Shown: in pieces, positions 50,352-62,300 of the stretch
Position numbering within the stretch: position 1 is the stretch's first letter
Layout of the letters: the number at the start of each line of letters is the position of its first letter
NCBI RefSeq assembly: GCF_963966145.1
Contig: NC_091055.1
Location: 11,284,001 to 11,348,000, forward strand
Direction of reading: 5' to 3'
From: Tenebrio molitor
Lineage: Eukaryota > Arthropoda > Insecta > Coleoptera > Tenebrionidae
DNA length: 64,000 nucleotides
Notes under the pieces: model-generated
What the model was told of the DNA's origin: nothing
Database searches by the model: none
Seen by the model: only the letters and a program-made list of their open reading frames with translations
Program-made: the position numbers and the translations under genes

Positions 50352-53300
50352 TTATTTATGAATGGATGACCCTTCAGAATGCACATGCGTTTTCGTTTTC
50401 AAACTGCGTTGTTTGCTGAACGATGATCGTCCCAAAGAAGTCGTACTCCCTCCTTCTAAATCTCTCGTAATTTCTTTTTCCGTAGGTGAACCCAGAGTGA
50501 GACTAGAAAGACTAGAGGAAAGGTTCATATTTGAACTAACACTTAACATAGAAGGATATTGCTGCATTTCACCATTCTCTCCTTCGGATTCTTCAATAGG
50601 AAGACATGTTTCGACCATTGCTTCTAAGCAATTCACAAATAATTCACTGCTTTCCGCTGTGTTGTTGTACTAGAACATATCCAGTAAGTTTCTTTATAAT
50701 AAACCGAAATAATTAACTACCTTGTTAAATGGTCCGGCGAAACGCCAAAGCCCCCCAAAACCGCAACTTTGCAAATAATGAAGTTGTTGTTGGCTGGTGT
50801 CCTCACAAGCTATCATATTTTGGATAATACTTCTGACGGCGCTTAAAATTACTTGGTCATGGCAAGAAGTTAAAACATTGTTAATCTTCATATCCAACAA
50901 GTTATAACTGAAAAGTAATCGTTTCGTTTCGAATGCGTCCAGAATAAAATAAAACACGTTCCACTCACATAACGGGAAATACTTTCGGAAAAACTACGGC
51001 CCCTTCCGCTAGGTACTGATACAATATTCTAGTTTCAGCTTCATCAGTACTGTACTTGACGAGAGTTGCTAAGACGGTTAAAACTAAGGCCTGAGTTGAA
51101 AAATCTGTTAGAACTTCGGGATCAAGGAGGACGTTATTTTCGTTGCTTACTGAAACCCTTGTGCTGCGGTTCTACAAAATCAAGAGTCCTCATAAAACGT
51201 GTTGCAAAGTGAACGCGAAAAATACACTAAATCAAGATGCTGTCACGACAAATTTACAGCCATTCAATCATGCAGTGCAGTAAGTTGAACAAAATTTTAA
51301 CGTGTAGATTTATCAAGTCGATTCGTATTCACAATAATGTTATAGTGGTTGGTTTGATAAATCTACAAAGGTTAATATGGTGATGTAGAGGATTCTGGAC
51401 GCCTCGTTCGAGCAATTTTTAAAGTTTTTAACAGACACACAAACTTTTTGCTACGTGAAATGTACTCATCAGTCGGCTACCAAAAAATAGGCCAATGTAT
51501 GCAAAAGACAAAAATGTTAATAGCCAATAACCCAAAAGGTACAAAAATATTTGTTGTTTTGTGTGTGGTTTCGAAAGAAAACTTCTTGTCAAGTTGTAGT
51601 ATACCAAAAAAAAAAAAAATTAAAAAATGCGCAATTGTTAATTTAATGCGTAGCGGCGTTAAAAGCTTTGGAAAATTGCTGATATGGAGGATTTTGAATC
51701 CTCTCCGTTACCAGTAGGGTTAAGGTAAGGGGTGGAATTTGGTATGGGAAAACAAAAGCTACACGAGAACTGTTGGTGAAAAAAAGCAATATATTCAGTG
51801 GACTGTTTGATAGTAGAATATTACCTTGTCATCAGACTCATCGAGAAGTTTTTGCTCTTTGGTGGTTGGCACCGAGAATGAACGTTGTGTTTTGAAGAGG
51901 GCACGTGCACTCTGAATGGTGGCCACCCCCAGAGAAGGCATACAGGCAAGATAAGCAGCAAGGATTAGTATGCATTATGCGGCACAAATACTCCGTAACT
52001 TGGTACATGTGCAAATCAGAGGGTTATTCCAGGCATCAAACGATACTTATCTCTCTATTTACTCAAGGGGAAAGTACAGTGGCAACAACAAGGACGAAAC
52101 AAAGCACCGTCAGGGCTACCACGATCGGCCGATGTTGTCGTGTCGCATCGATGTGGGAGCCCCGTGTTTGCAAATCGCTAATATTACGAGAAGATGATGG
52201 TCGCAATGAAAGATTTGCAAAAAGTAGTGACAATGCTGCGTAGGGCAGGCAAGTCTTACTTTAATGGGAGGCACGGGCTGGCTATGTGTCTCACTGTTTA
52301 ATGCATTGGGTGTTGGGTTCTGCTGAACGGGTACCGAACTAGAACGCTGGGTGCGATACAGAGGCCGGGTCAGGCCTCCGTTTGCCTGAGGTCCCGGGCT
52401 CTGGGATAAGTCTAGACTTCGCCAGCCTTTACTGGCTGCCGAATTTTCAACCTGGTCAGTTATGGCACGACAATTACTATCAATACATTCCCCACTTCAC
52501 ATCAATACAACTACCGATTTACTCGCTCCATTTCAGATTTTCAATTTTACATTAAACACATAAAGCTAACCCCTAAAGCTTAACGCCAGAATAAAATGAC
52601 ACTCTCGCTCATCAACAACATTAACATAAACAAGCAGTATTTGCGTCAAAACCGCCTTCTCAAAACACCACACACCGTCAATGATAGGAACGATTTGTAC
52701 AGTCACACTCGTAACAAACTTCGAACAACAAAGATCCAAAAAAAATTATTAAAAACACCAAGAAACACCGACTGTCACTCCAAAATATTACGAAAAACAA
52801 CAACTTGCAACGCCCACAACACTTTATGTCAGAATAAATAAATGAAACGGATGTTGCAATTTTTTCTACTTTAATAAATGCAAGAAAAACAATTTCATTT
52901 TTTCACTAATTCCTAAGTTTAATATTATGTAACTGTCTGAAATAGTAATATACAGTTCTGTCCTTTCAACAAAAATAGATGAAAATAACATATTTGAAAT
53001 TTTAATATTGGGATATCTTTTATGTAAGAAGCAATACGTTAGGTACTACTAACTGAAATTATACGGTAAAGAAATCTTTATGATTCAGTAAAACTTTCTT
53101 TTAAATATGTCACTAACTATACAGGGTTGTTCTAAATGATTGTAGTCGAAGTAGGCCATGCCCATGTTATTACATTTTTGCCGCTTTCATGTGAACTGTC
53201 AGTTTTGTCGCTGTCACTGTCATTTTTTATGTGAAAAGTGCGGTTATGAGATTTTTATTTATTTTTGTTAAATTAACGTTTGAATCCAGAAATATTGAGT

Positions 53301-56300
53301 TGTTTTGCACCGAATTTAACTCCCGTGTGTGAACGGTGTGTACTCACTTATTCACATCATTTTGATGATTTTTTATGTGGAGCGGCAACCATAAATTTTA
53401 CATTCAGTTTTAACGCCTACTTCCACTACAATCATTTAGAATAACCCTGCACATATTAAGTTTAAAGTATCGTATTAATCTAAAACGAACAAATGTTAAA
53501 ATAAACAGTAGGTACCTAGTTTTAACTTTATTTTTATGAGGAATTAATTTTAAAAATTCCACTGCGTGAGACACCTAATAAGTATCGTGTTACTATTAAG
53601 AAAATTTGTAATTCAGTCAGTCTTGGAAAAATGTCCGTGATCAAAATCTACCGATAATTGTCAAATAAAACAAAACAAAAACGAACGAAACGAAAAAATG
53701 GTGGAAGTGATTTTAAATAAGATTTTATTTTATCATTAAAAATAACTAAATAAAAAAATTACTAGAACATTTCTTTCATTAAATTGTAGCAACATATGTA
53801 TATCGCATAAACGACTTTCAGAAAACATGAATGTGACGTTTGTTGACATTTTGCGTAAACGTGTGTAGTTGTGGTGCAAATGACAACGAAATGTCCACCA
53901 AGAGTCTAACCAAAAATTTAAATTGACGTCAAAAAATTTGTAGTAAAGGCTGCAATTTTACCTATCTTTAAAACATTAAGGCCAGTTTACAGAAGCAAAA
54001 TTAAATTAATCGTAATCAAATGCGAGATTATCTGAACACGTGATCAGATTGAACCAATCGAAGTTTCGGATTCATGGGCTAATCGCGCATTAAAATTTAA
54101 TTCCATTAAAATAATTCATTCCCTTTCTATAAACTGGCCCTGAGTATATAAAATTTTTAACGACTAAAATTAATTAATCCTAGGTATTCAAGTTTCAAGA
54201 AAAGAGATGCCGGTTCATCTCCAAGACTCACTCGATTACAAATTTTCTTGATCACCCGGGATATAACTTTTATCTTTTTGTAAAAATCGCGTGCCAGGAA
54301 TATCTAGTAGTCGAGTTAGCCATGAAAAATAAACAAAAATCTATTCGTGGATTGTTGCATTCGGGTATGACTATCAAAATAAAAATAAAAAGTGGGCCAT
54401 GGCTGCCAACTTTTAGTGAATTTAAAAAATAGTAGGTATATTATTCAACGAGTTGAATACGACGTTTTTTTGTTCGACGAGCCCCTTAAAGGCTCCAAAT
54501 CGCTTAAATAAAATTAGCTTGACGTTTCTTTGACAAGTTGTGACATTTATCAAAATCCGTTCACATGAGAAAATTCCCAAATTCTGACAGTGTCGAACAA
54601 AAAAATATACATATTAAGAACCCACCTGTTTTTTAACTTCACAGTTATGTTTCACATAGAAATGTAAATTTAAATAAAGTATCAAGTGGACTTTTTTTCC
54701 GATATTTCGTTTTATTTTATTAGAATTACTATTCTGATCATTTGACTTTTTTCTCAATCAACTCTGTGGCTTGAGACCGCTCTATTTTACAATTGCTCCA
54801 ATCAGAACCGATTATTATGCTTGATTATAAACAATTTAAAAAGATACAAATCCAAGTGTAACGATCACACATGAAGACAACTACCTTCTGTATTTTCACA
54901 AACACTGTACTCATCGTAACAGCATGACATAAATCACTCGAAAAAGGGTCAGAGTTGAATAATTTATTCTTAAGTACATTAAAATTAGCCAAAAGGGATA
55001 ATTGTTACTGACAGATTTAACCCCCTCTGAAATTGACAGATGCGTCAACCTTTTGTTTTTCATGGCTAACCGGGCTCCCAAATTATTTTGATCGTTTTCT
55101 CTTTTTTATTGTCTGCTAGTTTTCTGCGAATGAAACGCGTTAAAATTAACTTTGCAATCTTGCGAGTGACAGTGAGAAGATTATTCAAAGGTGCTTCTGA
55201 TTTACTCAACATTAATCACAAGTGTTACTGTATTTCTAACGACTGTTAGCAGTTAAGACACACGGTACGAAGAACCTAAACGCATCGAGCTTCAAAAATA
55301 CACTAAAATAGATGTACATATCTAATTGATAGAATTTCATTAAGTATCAACGTACCACGCATCTCAATGCAGCTAGTAACGTGTTTCCCATGAAATATAA
55401 AAATTTAAAACAGTAGAGCTTAGTGAGCGATGGGAGTCTCGAAATAGAAATTTAGCTAAATTGCAGTCAACTATCTAATATGGTACACGCCTATCTTCAA
55501 ATAATTTCAACCTAGAGATGCCTGCACTTCCGGTTTTTCTGCAAAATATATTCACTTGAATTCCCACAAATATTTTAGACTCAAAAAGAAAAAAATCGGT
55601 AGAGCCGTTTTTGTAAAATGAATTATTATTGCAAATTTATATTTCAAGTTATGTATATTTAGTAAGCTTTGAATTTAAGGTCCTGTCAAATTATTTTTTT
55701 AGAAGTACCAGTTCTGTCAATTTACTTTTAAGTCCAAAATATTAATTGTGATTGATTCTATGTTTGATTTCTATTACATAAAATGCCAAAAGACCACGCA
55801 CCACGGTAATAAACGTTAACGATTTTCATGGAACAATCACAACCCATTTTAAAATTGTAAATATTTTAACAGGTATCATGTGGCACAGCAGCCTTTTTCC
55901 TTGCACATGGTGTTATGCAATGAAGGATAAACTTGACAAATGGGGTGCTTTGAGAACCATTAGTAATTGTGAGGAAAATTTTACAAAATGGTTGCAAGCA
56001 GAGGCCGTAAAAAGCTAATCCAAGTGCTTTAAAAATTGTATCCATCCACCGTTTGCTAGAAGCACTGTTCGTAAGCCTTTTCTGGATAATTACTCCACCT
56101 GAACTGCATTTAATGTTAGGTGTTGTAAATAGGTACACTCTTCATACATATTATGGCTAATTTTGAAAAAGAAGCACTAACAGGGGCAAAATCTTGTAAT
56201 GTTCAGCGCGAAGTAACCCATGGTGGAACAGGTTTCAAAGGGAACGCTAGTAAAACTCTTGTTGATGTTTTACGTAGAAATTCCAGTCTGGGATGTTTAA

Positions 56301-59300
56301 AGTTTGTCAAAGATTTCCAAGATTTCAGAGCAGTTGTTCAATCATGCTTTGGTCAAGACCTGGATCTCAATTTCGGATATTATATACATAGATTCATTCA
56401 AAGAGAGTTATCTATCTTTGAAAATTAGTGTAACTTCCAAACTTCATGCTGTGTTTTTTTTTATATTGTGGAGTTTTGCAACAAAACGCAGCAAGGTTTG
56501 ATGTTTTTCAGTGAACATGCAATGGAATCTGTGCATTTTGACTTTAATTCTGTGTGGAAAAAATACAAAGTGAGTAGAGGACCATTCCAACTACTCTTCA
56601 AGGCTACTGCGAGCAGTTTGCGAGTACAACAGACTTCGTATTTACTACGTATCTGATTGATTAATTAAATTTAATGCATAGTTTGAAAGGATCAGTGTTT
56701 TATGTAGGTACATATTTTAGCAGTGCAGATGATTAACGTTAATCAGAAAGTAACAGCCATTGCTACCAGTATTGTAACAATAATTGTTTATAAACTACTA
56801 GAGGGAATGAACGACTGAAAAACAGGACCATAAATCTTACGAATCAGTATTTACCATCAAGAGATTTGTTATTACATTGTTAAAAATCAAAGACCTTTAA
56901 TCTTTCAAAAACGGCCCAACAGATTTTTTTCTTTTTGGATTAAAAACATCTATAGGAATTAATGTGAACGTAATTTGAAAAAAAAATGGAAGTGCAAGCA
57001 TCTCTAGGTTGAAATTATTTGAAGATAGGCGTGGGTACGTAGTTCATCTCTCGATTTGTCAATTCTGATCGACTTACAAACTTGTGTGATTTTAAAAACG
57101 TACTTTATTTAGATAAACGTAGTAGAAATTTAAGTGAAAAAATTGTGTGGATGTTTGTTACGTGACTGAAGAAAAAAAATCCTGATTTTTTCCCAAAAAG
57201 CAAAAGATATTTAACTGCAACGTGTTGCCAATTCACCTTGTGGATTATCAGACTGTAGGCCTATATAGTTTGAAGAATTTGATTTGAATTTGATGTTTCT
57301 TGATGAATGGAACGAATGTGAACATAAATTCACATCAATATAAAATCGAAACAACAACGAACATACAATGACGTGAATTTCAACAGAAAAATGGTGAAAA
57401 CTCATTTTAAAATTTTCAGAAACATACGAAAGAAATGTTACTCGTGCAATTGATTAATTGATCAAAAAATTAACAGACTACCACTACAATAACAACTGTT
57501 GATAAAAAAAATGTGTCCATTAAACAGTTACTAACATACTTTTACAATTAGTAACAAGTTCATCATTAGTAGCAACAATTTTACTACTACATTACAACGA
57601 CTCCAAAGAAAAATCCTACCTGGTGTTGTGGCGGTTGTTTGTGTTGTTTTGCTTGAGCAATAGCGGACTGATCCAAAAGATCCCACGATTTTTGTCGACG
57701 ATTTACGCCACTACCCGTATTTGAAACATTTCCTGAGTGATTACTTTGGTGACTTATGTTCGCCATGTTCTCATTCATAAAATTTTCCTGCGAAATCGAA
57801 TCCTGCAAGTTCCTCGAGAGAGAATGTTTAATATGACAGCGACTTCTAACTTCTTCCGACACGCCGACCAAAGCTGAAAAATAATTTTCGTTCCCGAGTG
57901 CGGTCGCGAGGTGTCACTTCATTTTACCAGTGAGATACGCAACGCTGTCGGGCGTCACTTCAAACTTGTCTCTTCTTTGCGGTTTAGCCACTATAGCAAG
58001 CAACATAGTCAAAACTCTGGATGTTCGAGAAACCGTGGTTGGTGTGGGATGGCGATATCCCTTGAGCAAATGTCCCACTAATGCAAAATGAAAATTTGCC
58101 TTAAAACTAAGCCCCACTGCATGGTCGAGTTGCTTGAAATGCCATTCCAACGGTTCGCGTGTCGACATCATCACGTTCTCCAGTGTCTGAAAAGTGTTTC
58201 GTACATTCGATCGAAGAATATTTTTGTGTGGGAATATTTTACTCACCCTGTCCTCGAATATGCCCTGAGAATCTAAAGTGTGCAGGTTTTGTTCTAACAA
58301 AGCTAATCCGGAAGCGTACAAAGACACCTCGTCTAATTGTAAAACAGAGGTTGCTACCCAAAACAAGGCTTTATGAATAGGAGATTCGGGTCTAAGTAAG
58401 GGCTGGAGTCTGGTCAAACACATGACCAGCGCTTCAATAAGGACGATATCACTGAAACTTTCTAAAGCTTTGACCAAAATTCGGAGGAGCTGTTTCATGT
58501 CGTGGTCAGTTATACTTTTACTAATGCATCCAAAAACAATTAACGCTCTCGGTTGTAAGGCTGGGTTAAAACAAAAAGCGAAACTTTTGGCTAGAGACGT
58601 CCAACTGTTAAGCCAATCACAGTCAGGTATATCATGCATACAAGCTTCCATTATTTCTAGTAAAGCGTCAGTTATTACTTCGAGTGAAGTCAAAGACAGT
58701 CGTTCTCTGTCTGACGAAGCACCAGAAAAACTTCTTTCGGTCCCAAACCATCGTTCGTTGGGGTGTCGATAACTAGATCTGAATGCTGTTACCGCAGCAG
58801 ACTTAACTTTACTAATACCGAACAACAAGTAGAATTTTGGTAGAGAAAATTCATCTAAAGATAAGCGTAAAACTCTTTGGGTTTCTTCAGAGAATGAAGG
58901 TTTCGTACAGGTACATAGAGAGTGAATTATATTAATAACGAGCCCATGAGTTGATGCTCTCATACTAAGAGATCCGGAACACACCAAGAAAGTTACCGTG
59001 TGGAACAAGTATGGCAAATGCCGAGCAACATCTAGACAATTATTAAAAGATAACATCAACAAGTACCTCGCTAAAATCGCGATATCATCCCACATCATGT
59101 GCTGTTCCAAAAGAGGAGTTGGCGACTGACAAGTCTTATCGACAACTCTACACAACCTACCAATAACTTTCTTAGCAACTAACTGAACGTTGGCTGACGC
59201 CAGGGCCACGGCAGTGTCGGCCATGATCTCCACCATGGGAGAACCCAATCCCGAATTTACCGACCTATGTATAAAATTATCCAAAACCATGTCGATTAAC

Positions 59301-62300
59301 TCAGGAACTTGACCTATAGACCCCCAAATCTTTGCCTGAATCGAGGGATACATTTCCACCTCTTCGATGGTCAACAGAATAAGCTTTTCTAAAATTTGTG
59401 CGACTTGTTTCTGTCTCTTGTTCTCTTCCGACGGCTTACAAAATCTGACGAGATTGGCCAGCCACGGCGTCATATACTCCAAACACAAATGTTTCAATTC
59501 GATACTAGAGACGCGAAAACCCTGAATGCACTCTTCGAGAAATTCCAAAGTGAGATGTGGTTCGTTCGTTGCTAACTTTTCGGACACCGATTTGATGAAA
59601 ATCGTGTTGTTCGAAGGAATACACAACCCTTGAGTTTCCAACAGCTGACCCTCGATCTTGAGATCGAAAGTCGCCGTCAGCGCGCACAGCTGATTGTAAG
59701 CGGCGGTGCGCAAATTCGGATCGGAGGATCCCAAATTCAACAGCGCCATGTTCAGCAGAGTTCCCGGTACGTCCTTGGGACGGATCTTCTGGTGAACCGT
59801 CACGGAATCCTGAAAACACATCAACTAAGGACCCAGCAACTAAGTCTGTCTAAGCTTCGATTTTTTTTTATTTTTATAATTTTATCGCGTAAGGATCTAA
59901 CTTACCGGCTGGCTGAGTTCCCAACGGTTCCTTATGTGGATTACTGCTTGCACGATGCTATCACAATCATTATGAATAAAACTAAGAGGACCACTTTCAT
60001 TGGCAATTGTCAGAGTAAACTGATTATCATCGACCAAGCAAACCTCTTCGATCTCTGAAGCGTAATAAACGTCATTCAATAAAACAGAGTGCGACAACAC
60101 TTTCGTTTTCTCCGACGAGGTGATCTGAATGGCGGTGGGTCCCACTTTTATTGCAACTTTGGTGTCTTTGTGTGACAATTTCAGTGCGTTATTAAACACT
60201 TTCAAGTCTTCATCTAAACTTAACGTAGCACCAGGTAGTTTTTGTTGGTCGAGTTCAATAAATTCCGTAAGCTTGTTAGGGGCATCGATAAAAATCAATT
60301 TGCGATTTCCCTACAAAATATTCATTTATAATACGAGTAGTCCAAATTATGTCGATTATTTTTCAAACTGGTCACGAATTATCAATTGTGCTTGGGAATG
60401 AATCCACGAGTGCGTCAGCACGAGTGAGATTCGCAAGCACAATTGAATGAGTGAAACCAATTTCCACGAGTGGGAATATTCGGTCCAATTTTTTGAAACC
60501 ATGGTAACAAATGTGTAAAATTGTGTTTGTATTGGTCCATTTTTAACAAATGGCAGGTGAATGGAATAGTCATTTAAATCTATCCGAAAACGTGCGTGAT
60601 GACTTACCTTGAGAGGTGCTAGAATTCGATCGTGAAACTTGGTGTATTCCCGAACCCAACTGTTACAATTATAAATATATGCAGCGTGGATATTCTCATA
60701 GGCAACTTCAGGCAGAACATAGAACCACTTTTGTAAAAATTCAGTCCTAAATCTATTATCTGAGCAAGTGTGCGTAAAGTCTACTACAAGTTCGAAAGGT
60801 GAATGACAGAAAGGCTTCAAAGTTAAAATCACATGATAAATCAACATATCGCCATTAGTTTCTCCAATCCTTAAAAACAAAATAAATTTGATGGTGCAAA
60901 TTTTATTTTCGTACGTACTTGTATCTTCTGGCGATGTAATAGAAGACTGGAAAACCAGCCTTGCTGGTTCCAGCTTGGTAAAATATATTTAAAGATTTTA
61001 TAGATTTAAATTCTTCTTTTTCGTGCATGTTGTGCTTGACCATTAGTTCTTCAAATTTAGTAGAAGACATATCGATAGAACTCCATCTCGCATAAGACGA
61101 AAACAACAAGCTGAAATTTAAATTAAATAACTCGCGGTCGACGGTGAAAGAAAAAATCTTTGAAGCATACTGTGAATCGACAGGTTTATGCTCGGGGGGT
61201 CCTAAGTAGGCTAACAACGTTGCCATTTTATCGAATGGTCTGCGACCAACAGCTTTGTGGTCTCTACTGCTCGACAAATAATCACCAATTTTCTCCTGAT
61301 GGTTCCACAGTAATCTATGTAAAGCCAGTACATTCGCATCGCTGATGAAGGACATTGAATGCGAGGTCTGATCAACAGTTTCGCAATCAGACGCAATTTG
61401 TATAAAAAATCTAGAAAATTACCCCTTACTATTATGTCAGTTATTATTGTTCGTTATACCTTCTCCCTATTTCAAAATGAGCTCTTAGAAAATCATTAAA
61501 ATGTAACATATGCTGTTCTTTACTGAATTCAACGTGATTAGCAATATTCTGGAGTATTTTCGACATCAGCATGAGTCCTCTTTTGACCGACGTAGGAACC
61601 TGCTTGGTTACAATGCCCATCTCTTGTGGTGAAACTATAGCAGGATTAATAAAACGCAGAAAAATAACGGTACCGACAGCACCAATATTATTTTGAGGGA
61701 ATTGAGGAAAACGCTTACTCAACACTTGATAAAGACAATGACACATAGACCTCAACTGAGGCGGAAACTTTTCAGCACTACTCACAATTGCGTCAAAAAC
61801 TTTTTGAGTTAGAGCGATCAAATTCTGCCTGTTTTGGGACATTTGTTCGCCAGGTTCTAGCCTATAATAGAGAAAACCCGTCTTAACACTACTCCCGCAA
61901 AAAAATTAAAATTACCTGGCCGGGTCCACCTCGAAGCTGCAACAGGGGTCGTCCAAAAGGGGCCGAATCAGCGGTTCCAGCAAACATTGCAAATAACTGG
62001 CACCATAAATTTTGAAACAAAACGCCATGATCTTGCTCCCCAACGAGTTGCCGCGGAACAACGTCTGCATGCAATCGGAAACCTCCACTTCTCTGTAGAA
62101 CATGTTCCAAAGGAGCGGCGACAGAAGGTGTTTCGCATCGAACAGAGTCACGAAAACCCGAGCTAATTCGTCCATCTGAGACGTTGTCACGACGTTAGCT
62201 AAAGCCATCGCGATCGGCAACTCTCCCTTATCACTTATCATCGTAACTAACTGTACTAACTGTTCGAACCTATCCGCTAACACCGTCTCGGCCAACGTAT

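Noticed and set aside
51930..52250. GC-richer stretch between two Nf1 exons that could hide another exon
   Set aside because: Candidate frames (for example reading RFANTGLPHRCD) do not fit the phase 0 of both neighbouring exons.
61087..61170. Continuous reading frame suggesting one uninterrupted Nf1 exon
   Set aside because: The extra 28 residues have no counterpart in human NF1, while splicing from 61171 to 61086 restores the conserved DSQWSSIDMSS alignment with GT/AG ends.
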